DNA from: Chloroflexota bacterium
GTDB lineage: Bacteria > Chloroflexota > Anaerolineae > B4-G1 > SLSP01
Direction of reading: 5' to 3'
DNA length: 6,636 nt
NCBI GenBank assembly: GCA_012798275.1
Contig: JAAZNO010000553.1
Coordinates: forward strand, 1 to 6,636
Numbering within the stretch: the stretch's first letter is position 1; each line of letters opens with the position of its first letter. Shown one piece after another: positions 1-6,391 of the stretch. The translations under genes were made by a program, and so were the position numbers. Below the pieces are notes generated by a model, which was not told the origin of the DNA, made no database searches, and saw only the letters and a list, made by a program, of their open reading frames with translations.

Positions 1-2
1 CG

Positions 3-992
3 GCGCTGGATCGCTTCGGCGCCGGGCCGACGGCGGTGCGCTCCATTGCCGGGACGCTCACCTTGCACCGTGAATTAGAGGAGGCGATGGCGGAATTCAA
101 ACATGTGGAAGACGCCCTGTACGTCCAGGCCGGTTTTCTCGCCAATCAGGCGGCCCTCCCGCCCCTGGTGGGGCCGGAGGATGTGATCTTCTCTGACCGG
201 CTCAATCACGCCAGCATCATTGACGGCGCGCGCCTCAGCCGCGCCAAAATCATCGTCTACGAGCATTGCGATCCCGCTGACCTGGAGGCCAAGATCAAGG
301 AGCACCTGCCGCAGTATCGGCGGGGTCTCATGGTGACGGACGGCGTCTTCTCCATGGATGGCGATCTCGCGCCGCTGGACGCGCTCTACGAGGTCTGCGA
401 GCGCTACGGCGTGATGACGATGGTGGATGACGCGCACGGCGAGGGCGTCGTCGGGCGGGGGGGACGCGGCATCGTGGATCACTTCGGCCTGCACGGCAAA
501 TTCGATGTGGAGATCGGCACGTTTTCCAAGGCCTTTGGCGTCGTCGGCGGCATCATTGCTGGCAGGAAGCTCATCGTGGATTACCTCCGGCAGAAGGCGC
601 GCCCCTTCCTCTTCTCCAGCGCCGTCACCCCGGCGGATACTGCCGCCTGCCTCGCGGCAGTGCACGTGCTGAGCGAATCCACGGAGCTGGTGGACCGCCT
701 CTGGGAAAACACGCGCTATTTCAAGGCCGCGATGAAGACGCTGGGCTTCGACACGGGCCAGAGCGTCACCCCCATTACGCCAGTGATGTTGGGCGATGTG
801 AAACTGGCCCGGGAATTCAGCCGCCGGCTCTTCGAGCGGGGCGTCTTCGCCATGGCGCTCGGTTTCCCCACCGTGCCCAAGGGGCTGGCGCGGATTCGCG
901 TCATGGTCTCTGCCGCACTCACGCCGGAGGATCTGGACTTCGGCCTGGAGCAGTTTGCGGCGGTTGGACGGGAGCTCGGCGTCATCAGCTAA
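3..992 (+). CDS. kbl: Glycine C-acetyltransferase (2-amino-3-ketobutyrate CoA ligase), 5'-truncated by window edge
   Basis: This is the last 329 residues of a PLP-dependent enzyme of the alpha-oxoamine synthase family. Kbl condenses glycine with acetyl-CoA, or the reverse, in the second step of threonine breakdown in the cytosol. The reading frame is open from nucleotide 3, where the residues [18 protein letters not shown] match the family, so the GTG at 36 is an internal codon rather than the start; roughly 70 N-terminal residues are missing. Visible landmarks are [18 protein letters not shown], the cofactor-binding VDDAHGEG (about nt 423-446), the Schiff-base lysine in GTFSKAFG (codon 528-530), RPFLFS, and the C-terminal VPKGLARIR. 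The ending (ELGVIS) is typical. The closely related 8-amino-7-oxononanoate synthase (BioF) is the main alternative, but the [18 protein letters not shown] and VPKG motifs fit Kbl better. The gene converges on the CRISPR operon and is probably unrelated to it functionally. Confidence 0.88.
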   Translation, partial: ALDRFGAGPTAVRSIAGTLTLHRELEEAMAEFKHVEDALYVQAGFLANQAALPPLVGPEDVIFSDRLNHASIIDGARLSRAKIIVYEHCDPADLEAKIKEHLPQYRRGLMVTDGVFSMDGDLAPLDALYEVCERYGVMTMVDDAHGEGVVGRGGRGIVDHFGLHGKFDVEIGTFSKAFGVVGGIIAGRKLIVDYLRQKARPFLFSSAVTPADTAACLAAVHVLSESTELVDRLWENTRYFKAAMKTLGFDTGQSVTPITPVMLGDVKLAREFSRRLFERGVFAMALGFPTVPKGLARIRVMVSAALTPEDLDFGLEQFAAVGRELGVIS

Positions 993-1008
993 AGGCCGCC
1001 ACTAACAC

Positions 1009-1045
1009 ACGACGGGCCATGCATCCATCGCATGGCCCGTCGTTT
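1009..1045 (+). terminator. Hairpin terminator between the convergent genes
   Basis: A perfect 14-bp inverted repeat (arms 1009-1022 and 1030-1043, 7-nt loop) begins 17 nt after the kbl-family stop codon and is followed by TTTA on the plus strand. The stem is GC-rich. It also lies 18 nt beyond the stop of cas6 on the minus strand, so it could stop transcription from both sides. The T tract is short on the plus strand and absent on the minus strand, so intrinsic termination is likely but not certain. Confidence 0.72.
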
Positions 1046-1060
1046 ACACGAACCGTTGGC

Positions 1061-2089
1061 TCAGCGCAGCCCGAAGGTCCCGCAGCCAAAGTGCGTGAAG
1101 TGTCCTATCTGCAAAATCGAGGCCAATTCCAGATAGGGGATGAGATTGCCGGGGATGGGCGCAGTGAAGGTTTCCGTGCCTATCCATGCCCCGTAAGCGC
1201 CTGCCGGCGGTGGCGCCAACTCGTATTTTCTGTGCTGCGGGCGTTCCCGCAGGCGATTCAGGGTCTCCCAGAGGGCGGCTTGTTCTTCTGAGGGCAGCCA
1301 TGCCCAGGCCTCTTCTTCGGTGATGGGCTTGCCGGGCTGAATGTGGGCCACCCGCGCCATCAACGCGCGCAGTATCCCCTCAAGCGTGGGGACATCATGG
1401 GCGGCGATGGCGCGCTTGCGCTGGGAACGAGGTCTCAATGGCGGCGTTGGTCGGACGCCCAGATCGAAGGGCGTGAACCAGGTCAGCCGGTGGAAGGCGG
1501 TCCCTTCTTCCGGGCTGAGCTTCAGCCCCTCGGCCCATTGCGTCGGCGTGGGACGGCGGCGGCGTAGATCGAGCTTGCCCTCCACCACAAAGGGCCGCCA
1601 GCGAGGACCGTGGGCGGCGTAGATGGCCTCGATGCGGAACTGCCCCCAGAAGTTCTTGCTCTCGCCGGGCTGCGGCTGCGTCGCTGCCAGCTCCAACGCG
1701 GGCAGCAACTGTTCCAGAAATAGCCCATGATCTGCCGCGTTGCCCAATAGCTTCAGTTCCCACACGACCGGCTCATCCTGTCCGAAGCACGCTTTGACAG
1801 TGTAGGGCAGCAACACCGCTTCGATGGGCCAGGGAGAGGTCGGCGTGTTGGTGATCGCGAAATCTTCCCCTTGCCGGTTCGAGGACGGCGGCCCGTATGC
1901 GCGTTCCCACAACTCGCGGGTCTTGTGCCATTTGGCGGCCTCGCGGGTAGGCAGCAGCTCCGTCACCAGCTTGCCCCACACGGCGGAAAGCTCCTGCGTG
2001 AAGTTCGGCGACAACGTCACCAGCGTGTGCCTCGTGCGCACCACGATCAGGTAGCGGATCAGGTTGATGGATTCAGTAATACCTGGCAT
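1061..2089 (-). CDS. cas6: Cas6 family CRISPR pre-crRNA endoribonuclease
   Basis: This 342-residue protein is a RAMP-fold Cas6, the enzyme that cuts CRISPR precursor RNA inside the repeat to give mature crRNAs. The match is to the broad Cas6 family with a conserved C-terminal domain that is common in type III loci. Seen in order: a first beta strand (RYLIVVRTR, about 12-20); a middle stretch with PYTVKACF and WELKLLGNAADHGLFLEQLLPAL (about 95-132), which corresponds to the family's 'large G-x-A' strand and helix; FRIEAIYA (151-158); the TPF/L turn LTWFTPFDL (202-210); and the closing glycine-rich loop IGHFTHFGCGTFGLR (328-342). Histidines 330 and 333 beside this loop are candidates for RNA contact or catalysis, but the catalytic residue varies in Cas6 and cannot be assigned here. 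The protein ends right after FGLR, a few residues earlier than many relatives. The ATG at 2089 overlaps the preceding gene by 17 bp and no strong ribosome site is seen, suggesting translational coupling. It is the last gene of the operon. Confidence 0.85.
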   Translation of the reverse strand: MPGITESINLIRYLIVVRTRHTLVTLSPNFTQELSAVWGKLVTELLPTREAAKWHKTRELWERAYGPPSSNRQGEDFAITNTPTSPWPIEAVLLPYTVKACFGQDEPVVWELKLLGNAADHGLFLEQLLPALELAATQPQPGESKNFWGQFRIEAIYAAHGPRWRPFVVEGKLDLRRRRPTPTQWAEGLKLSPEEGTAFHRLTWFTPFDLGVRPTPPLRPRSQRKRAIAAHDVPTLEGILRALMARVAHIQPGKPITEEEAWAWLPSEEQAALWETLNRLRERPQHRKYELAPPPAGAYGAWIGTETFTAPIPGNLIPYLELASILQIGHFTHFGCGTFGLR

Positions 2090-2936
2090 ACTCGCTCAAT
2101 CGGTACAGCAGCTCTACCTGCGCGGGCGACCAGCGTCGAATCTGCCAGGCATTCAGCATGTCGCGTACTTCGGGTTTGATTTGTCCCAGAAAGCGCCCCC
2201 AATAAAATTGCGCTTCGGCGTCATCGCGCAGCTTGAGCAATTTGCGCAGCGTCGTCTGTTCATCAGGCAAGAGCAGCGTGCGGAAAACGGAAGCCATTTC
2301 CAGGGTGCTGATGAAATCGGAGATCTCAAAGGTCAGCACCCCTTCCCGGTCGAGCTCGTGCAAGTGGTAGATGTAGTGGGGCGCTGCCAGGAAGCGCACC
2401 CGCAGGCGATCCGGCGGAAAACGCGCCTCGTGGTGAATGACCCGAATCAGGAGCTCGTTCATGGGGGTGGATCGCGGGCTGCTGCCGGGAAACACCTGGA
2501 GCAGCCCCTGGAGCGTGAGACTGTTGTAGAGGGCGAGCTCTTGGAGCCACGGTTTGAGCTGTTGACGCGGCAGCACGGTAAGGAAATGCTGCGCGTCATG
2601 CACGTAAGTGTGCAACGTCATGCCCTCCGGGAAGGGCGCACCGCCGCGCAGCTGCCGCGGCAGCTGGGTGACATAGCCCCATACCAGCGTGATGTGCTGG
2701 ATCTGGGGGGAGAGACGCTGACCTTGCTCCAGGATCGCCTTGCAGGTGCTGCAAAAACGGCCCCCTTCCTCGTGAGGGTACAGGCCGCACCGGCTGCAGG
2801 GACGCTGCAGCGCCGAGCGGGGCGGCGCGAGCTCTTTCTCGCCGATGGCATCAGGATGCTCATCCAGATAGTACAGCGTGGCCAGCAGTTCCGAGCTGCT
2901 GCGCGCTAGCCGCAACCAATCAAAGGGCGCCAGCAT
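2073..2936 (-). CDS. Zinc-ribbon CRISPR-operon protein, possible vestigial Cas10
   Basis: I do not recognise this 287-residue protein as a named family. The start at 2936 is preferred over an upstream ATG at 3056 because it gives a 17-bp overlap with the preceding gene and has GAAGG six bases upstream; the 40 extra residues of the long form look non-coding. Visible: an N-terminal helix (about 5-22), then a zinc knuckle with Cys47, Cys50, Cys62 and Cys65 (CSRCG, then FCSTC) followed by KAILEQGQRL. That layout, CxxCG-x-P then CxxC then a short helix ending in G-x-x-L, resembles the zinc finger between the palm domains of Cas10. The middle (about 80-200) has mixed strands and helices, and the last 85 residues (about 205-287) look helical, as in the C-terminal domain of Cas10 or in Cas11. 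No GGDD cyclase motif and no convincing HD nuclease motif is present, and the length is about a third of Cas10. It may be a reduced Cas10 or a separate accessory subunit. No signal peptide or membrane segment is seen. Confidence 0.6.
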   Translation of the reverse strand: MLAPFDWLRLARSSSELLATLYYLDEHPDAIGEKELAPPRSALQRPCSRCGLYPHEEGGRFCSTCKAILEQGQRLSPQIQHITLVWGYVTQLPRQLRGGAPFPEGMTLHTYVHDAQHFLTVLPRQQLKPWLQELALYNSLTLQGLLQVFPGSSPRSTPMNELLIRVIHHEARFPPDRLRVRFLAAPHYIYHLHELDREGVLTFEISDFISTLEMASVFRTLLLPDEQTTLRKLLKLRDDAEAQFYWGRFLGQIKPEVRDMLNAWQIRRWSPAQVELLYRLSEYARYY

Positions 2937-5900
2937 CCAGAGCCTTCTGCAGTTCGATGTAATGGGAGATGACGCGTGGCTTGATCCAGTCCTCCATCTT
3001 GAGCGGCTGTTGCCAGGTCGCCGGTTCGCCGCCGGCATAGCGCTTCGACCAATCAATCAGATAGCTCTCTGGCAAGACGTTCAGCCGCAGACTGCCAAAG
3101 CCCAGGTAGCGATGGTGCCCGATCTTGTGCGCCAGACCCGGCTCCAGAGCGATGCTCCAGATCAGCCGTTGCAGTTCGATGTCTTCCAGGTTCCAGAAGC
3201 GCACGGTGAATCGGGCGCGGGCGCCGGGCAGGATGGCGCGGAAGTAGCTGGCCTGGGCGGTATCCGGCGCAAAACTCTCCAGGGGCCTGGCGATGGGCGC
3301 CAGGGGCGCATGCCGGAACAACCGCCAGCTAGCGGCAATTTGATGCCGGGGTACGTTTCGCTCTTTCTCGTAGAGCCAGGTCTTCTCGGCCGGAGCATAC
3401 AGCCAGCCGGTGTAGGGATAGGGGACTTTGTACCAGCTGAGCTGGGGATCAGGCTCGAAAATCCCAAAGCCGACGGTCACACGTCCCATGAGGGCCTGGT
3501 TGGTGCCCTTGCCTACCCAGCCGAAAAGCGCATCCGCCGGGTTGAGCTGGGTGATATGGCCGCTTTCCTTCGTTGAATCGCTGACAATCGCATAAAGGTG
3601 GCGGATCATGCCGCGCAGGCTCTTGGCGGGCAGCGCGTAGCGTCGGGTCTCCTCCCGCTGGGCAGCCTCTGGCGGCGACATGGAGAAGAAATCCCAGCCC
3701 GCTACCGGCCCGTCGGGAAGGCTCACCGATTGGGAGGGCTCGCCGCTTTCGCGGATGTGGAGTGGCGTCAGTACCTCGGCCTCGACGGTGAGCATCCCAC
3801 AGTTCCCGCCAAAGGCGCGGTGCGAGATGTAGCCCTCTTGCGCTGTCGGCGGTACCTGGATGGAACGCTGCAGGGTGAGGGCCTTGCGGGGAGTCAGCGC
3901 GGCGACCGCCTCCTCGCCCTTCATCTGCAAGCTCTGCCATGCATCCTCTGTCGTGAGCGGGTGATCGCCAAACAGCGTGCGGCTGACGCCTTCCACGCTG
4001 CCGGTCAACCAGTGCAGGGCCTCTATCCGCGCTTTGACCCAGCCGAAGCCGCTGGTTTTCTCCCCACCGATCACAATGTCCCCGTCCTGGAAGTCCTGGA
4101 GCAGGTGGAAGAACACCTGGAGGGCGGGCACGTCCTCCGGGCGCAAATCCTGTAAATCCAGGCGCAGGTGGAACTTGAGAGCCTCGCCGTAAGCGAAGAG
4201 GTAATCGGACTTGGCCGTCTCGATCGGCTGGCCCGTCGCGGGATTCATGCGCACGCCGTCCATCGAGCACCAGGCTTTCTCCGGGTCGAGCGGATCGGTC
4301 AGGTACGCATCGGAGAAATAGATCAGCCCGGTCTGTCCTTGCCGACCGAACAGTCGGTCGAGGGTGCTTTCGATCCGTCCCGAATCGCTTTCGAGGGTTT
4401 TGAGGATCTGAGAGGCGCGGCGGCGGAAGGCGCCCTTGAGGGAGCTGCCCGGAATATAAACTTCCCAGGCGCCCTCGCTGCGATTGGAAGGCGACCAGGT
4501 CAGCATCCGCATGAAAATGGTGTCGTAGGGCTTGCCGTATTTGCGCGCTACTTCACGGTTAAAAGGGCCGCCGCTGCGGAAATCCACATGATAGGGCTGC
4601 GAAAGTTCCTGTCGCGCTTTGTTGCGGTAGCTGCGCAAGAAGGCGATGAAGTTGCGATCGTTGACGATGCTCTTGCGCAGATTGCGCGGGTCCGTCAGAT
4701 GGCGATAGCGCACCCGGCGATGTTCCTCTTTGAAGGTCTGCCATGCCTGGGTGCCCACACCCTGCGGCGGCGTGCGGCTTTCCCAATCGGCCTCGCGGAT
4801 TTTGCCTTCCAACAGCAGCATTTTGATGGCGAGATGCGCCTCACGGCTGGCAATTTCGGCGTCAATCCAGGCGTCGCTTTGCAGGAGGTTGATTTGTTGA
4901 TCCACTTGCTGGTGCAGGCGCGGCATGATGGCTGCACAGGCCGGTTTGAGCAGCGCGACCAAAGCGGCTTCATCCCCCAATGCCGGCGTGATGCGGGCCT
5001 CCAGCGCGGGATCGAGGCCCAGATCTTCGGTGAGGGTGGCCCAGATTTCTGCCGGCAGCGCGTAGCGCGTCTCACGTCGTGACTCCAGCACTTTGATCAG
5101 TCGCCCGGCCATGTTGGCTTTATTCCCTAACGCCTCAACAAAGGCGGCTTCGGCAGCCTCCTGGCTGGGGAAGGGCTGCTCGCAGAGGGGGGTCACCGCG
5201 TCAATGACCGCCTTGGAGAGCGCATACTTGCCCTTGGCGAGCTTGTCGAGCGCGTTCTTCGTCAAGACCCAGGTCTCGATTTCACCGCTGCCCTGGCTTT
5301 GCAGCCAGATGGCAAGAGCGCGCGGCAAAAACTCATCCAGCTGGCGCTTCCAATCCTCCGCGTTGAGGATGGGGCCGCTCAGCACGCTTTCCAGCCGTTG
5401 GCGCACTTCCTCGGGCAAATCGCGCATCGCCGCGATCAGCAACCGCCCTTCGATGGCGGCAAACGAGGGCACCTCGGGGTCTACTTTGCCCCAGTTCCAG
5501 CCCACCAGAACCGGATTGGTCGCGTCAAAGCTGAGCTCGATGGACAGGTGATTGGCCTCCGGCTGAAGGGCGGGCGGTGTTTTGGGAGCGGGCAGAGGGG
5601 TTTCCAGCTCCAGGCGGAGGCGTCCCAGGCCCTTGCTCTTGCCCGCGCCGAACCAGAAGCGCCCCGCTTGCAGCTCTTGCAGCAAGTAATAGAGTTGCGC
5701 CGCATGTTGACCTTTGGCGAGCATGGCATCGTCCACGAATAACTGGAGGTCAAAGACCGCGTTGCGGAAGACGGTTTCCATTTTGTAATTGGCGTTGGCT
5801 TCAGAGGCCCAGCGGTCCTCGTCGAGTTTCAGTCCCATCCGCATGTCGAAGAAGCGTTCGCGGGTGTAGGTGGCCTTGTCGAGCTCACACGTCACCTGCG

Positions 5901-6144
5901 TGATGAGGTTGTTGGGCATGTTGCTGGCATACAGGCGGCGCCAGAGCCGGTTGAGCAGGCCGATGTTGCGTCCATCTGCCGTCCCGCCGATGAAGGCATC
6001 CATCAGGGACTGCGCTGTCCCGCCGATTTCGCCGGCCAGCGAAACCAGCCGTTGGGTCCCATCGCCGTCGCGGGTGAAGAGGGTTTTGCGGGCGTTGCCC
6101 CGGTAGATGGGAGATTCGGCAATCAAACGACCTTTGATCAACAT
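2920..6144 (-). CDS. Multi-RAMP CRISPR effector: Cas7-like, helical segment, Cas7-like, Cas7-like
   Basis: This 1074-residue protein is a fusion of RAMP (Cas7-like) domains, the units that coat crRNA in type III effectors. Domain 1 (about 1-185) opens with strand LIKGRLIAESPIYRG and closes with GAGKSKGLGRLRLEL. Residues about 200-510 begin with a strand-like LSIELSFDATNPVLVG and an IEGRLL turn, then become mostly helical, charged and alanine-rich; this may be a Cas11-like small subunit or a diverged RAMP with a large insertion. Domain 2 (about 515-710) is canonical: YIPGSSLKGAFRR (563-575), LFG (598-600), GLIYFSDAYL, DGVRMNPATG and GGEKTSGFGWVK (693-704). Domain 3 (about 780-1025) has LTPLHI, YALPAKSLRGMIRHLY (836-851), LFGWVG (873-878), GRVTVGFG and HKIGHHRYLGFGSLRL (1006-1021), similar to the TIGR03986-type RAMP family. 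A short tail follows. Candidate metal/RNA-cleavage aspartates before the SSLKG-type turns are D26/D28, D541 and D811/D818, by analogy with Csm3; none is proven. The start has a near-perfect ribosome site. It could also be a type III-D-like Cas7 fusion that needs a distant Cas10. Confidence 0.82.
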   Translation of the reverse strand: MLIKGRLIAESPIYRGNARKTLFTRDGDGTQRLVSLAGEIGGTAQSLMDAFIGGTADGRNIGLLNRLWRRLYASNMPNNLITQVTCELDKATYTRERFFDMRMGLKLDEDRWASEANANYKMETVFRNAVFDLQLFVDDAMLAKGQHAAQLYYLLQELQAGRFWFGAGKSKGLGRLRLELETPLPAPKTPPALQPEANHLSIELSFDATNPVLVGWNWGKVDPEVPSFAAIEGRLLIAAMRDLPEEVRQRLESVLSGPILNAEDWKRQLDEFLPRALAIWLQSQGSGEIETWVLTKNALDKLAKGKYALSKAVIDAVTPLCEQPFPSQEAAEAAFVEALGNKANMAGRLIKVLESRRETRYALPAEIWATLTEDLGLDPALEARITPALGDEAALVALLKPACAAIMPRLHQQVDQQINLLQSDAWIDAEIASREAHLAIKMLLLEGKIREADWESRTPPQGVGTQAWQTFKEEHRRVRYRHLTDPRNLRKSIVNDRNFIAFLRSYRNKARQELSQPYHVDFRSGGPFNREVARKYGKPYDTIFMRMLTWSPSNRSEGAWEVYIPGSSLKGAFRRRASQILKTLESDSGRIESTLDRLFGRQGQTGLIYFSDAYLTDPLDPEKAWCSMDGVRMNPATGQPIETAKSDYLFAYGEALKFHLRLDLQDLRPEDVPALQVFFHLLQDFQDGDIVIGGEKTSGFGWVKARIEALHWLTGSVEGVSRTLFGDHPLTTEDAWQSLQMKGEEAVAALTPRKALTLQRSIQVPPTAQEGYISHRAFGGNCGMLTVEAEVLTPLHIRESGEPSQSVSLPDGPVAGWDFFSMSPPEAAQREETRRYALPAKSLRGMIRHLYAIVSDSTKESGHITQLNPADALFGWVGKGTNQALMGRVTVGFGIFEPDPQLSWYKVPYPYTGWLYAPAEKTWLYEKERNVPRHQIAASWRLFRHAPLAPIARPLESFAPDTAQASYFRAILPGARARFTVRFWNLEDIELQRLIWSIALEPGLAHKIGHHRYLGFGSLRLNVLPESYLIDWSKRYAGGEPATWQQPLKMEDWIKPRVISHYIELQKALDAGAL

Positions 6145-6150
6145 CGGATA

Positions 6151-6157
6151 CCTCCTT
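6151..6157 (-). promoter_or_regulatory. Strong ribosome binding site of the multi-RAMP gene
   Basis: On the minus strand AAGGAGG sits six bases upstream of the ATG at 6144. It is the strongest Shine-Dalgarno site in the window and fixes the start of the first operon gene. The two downstream genes have weaker sites and overlap their predecessors. Confidence 0.85.
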
Positions 6158-6188
6158 GAATGACAGATAATTGAACAGCGGTAGCGCT

Positions 6189-6217
6189 ATTATAACGGAA
6201 ACTGTCAAGATGCACAA
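6189..6217 (-). promoter_or_regulatory. Candidate sigma70 promoter of the CRISPR operon
   Basis: On the minus strand a perfect TATAAT (6189-6194) lies 17 bp downstream of TTGTGC (6212-6217), a weak -35. A perfect TTGACA (6203-6208) lies only 8 bp from the TATAAT, so it cannot pair with it; it could instead serve a second, weaker start further downstream. An 8-bp palindrome TAGCGCTA (6182-6189) overlaps the -10 edge and predicted start region and could be a protein site. Either promoter gives a leader of roughly 25-40 nt before the ATG at 6144. Confidence 0.55.
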
Positions 6218-6237
6218 ATCCTTCCGAAAATAGCAAT

Positions 6238-6287
6238 CAGGCAGCCGTGAGTAGAGAGCCGTCGCAGCCTCTGCTCACGGCAGCCTG
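6238..6287. repeat. Long imperfect inverted repeat in the divergent intergenic region
   Basis: Two 19-base arms (6238-6256 and 6269-6287) around a 12-base loop pair throughout except for one A-A mismatch and one possible G-U pair. The structure lies between two divergently transcribed genes, where no terminator is needed, and neither side has a T tract directly next to it. It could be a structured RNA element, a protein-binding site, the end of a short repeat element, or a terminator for an unseen transcript. The inverted repeat itself is directly visible; its role is unknown. Confidence 0.65.
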
Positions 6288-6326
6288 CTTACGCCTCACA
6301 TTCCGGTAAAGTGCGCCCCCAACTCG

Positions 6327-6354
6327 CTTGCATTTGGCGCAATTCGTGTATAAT
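6327..6354 (+). promoter_or_regulatory. Candidate sigma70 promoter of the ArsR-type gene
   Basis: A perfect TATAAT (6349-6354) follows CTTGCA (6327-6332) with a 16-bp spacer; shifting the -35 by one base gives TTGCAT with 15 bp. The predicted transcript start falls near 6361, about 30 nt ahead of the ATG at 6392. The surrounding sequence is AT-rich in contrast to the rest of the window. Confidence 0.6.
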
Positions 6355-6355
6355 T

Positions 6356-6371
6356 AAATATAGACATATTT
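6356..6371. promoter_or_regulatory. Palindromic operator candidate for the ArsR-type repressor
   Basis: AAATAT (6356-6361) and ATATTT (6366-6371) form a perfect 6-bp inverted repeat with a 4-bp spacer, starting one base after the -10 box and covering the predicted transcription start. AT-rich inverted repeats at this place are typical operators of ArsR/SmtB repressors, which usually control their own gene. The assignment to this regulator is inferred from position. Confidence 0.5.
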
Positions 6372-6391
6372 CAATCCATGCACGGCCTCAC

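Noticed and set aside
2595..2600. HD dipeptide (VHDAQH) in the zinc protein as a Cas10-type HD nuclease site
   Set aside because: It falls after the zinc knuckle, not at the N terminus, and no second set of metal-binding His/Asp residues in the expected order is visible.
2064..2909. Long plus-strand open frame opposite the zinc protein
   Set aside because: It lies entirely antisense to a gene with a recognisable zinc knuckle, has no family features, and is explained by high GC content.
2937..3056. Upstream ATG at 3056 giving a 327-residue zinc protein
   Set aside because: The extra 40 residues are arginine/serine-rich, look like an out-of-frame read of the multi-RAMP gene's end and would make a 137-bp overlap. 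The ATG at 2936 has a GAAGG site and a short overlap.
3449..4270. 273-residue minus-strand frame overlapping the middle of the multi-RAMP gene
   Set aside because: It is an alternate frame of the RAMP coding sequence with arginine/proline-rich low-complexity composition.
4168..5082. 304-residue plus-strand open frame and similar long frames opposite the multi-RAMP gene (also 2878-3576, 3598-4155 and 5299-5742)
   Set aside because: Antisense shadows of a gene with clear RAMP motifs; no ribosome sites or recognisable domains.
6189..6208. TTGACA and TATAAT on the minus strand as one promoter
   Set aside because: They are separated by only 8 bp, far too close for a sigma70 promoter; the -10 was paired with TTGTGC at 17 bp instead.
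6145..6391. A CRISPR array in the intergenic region
   Set aside because: No direct repeats with regular spacing are present; only one repeat-like stretch and one inverted repeat are seen.
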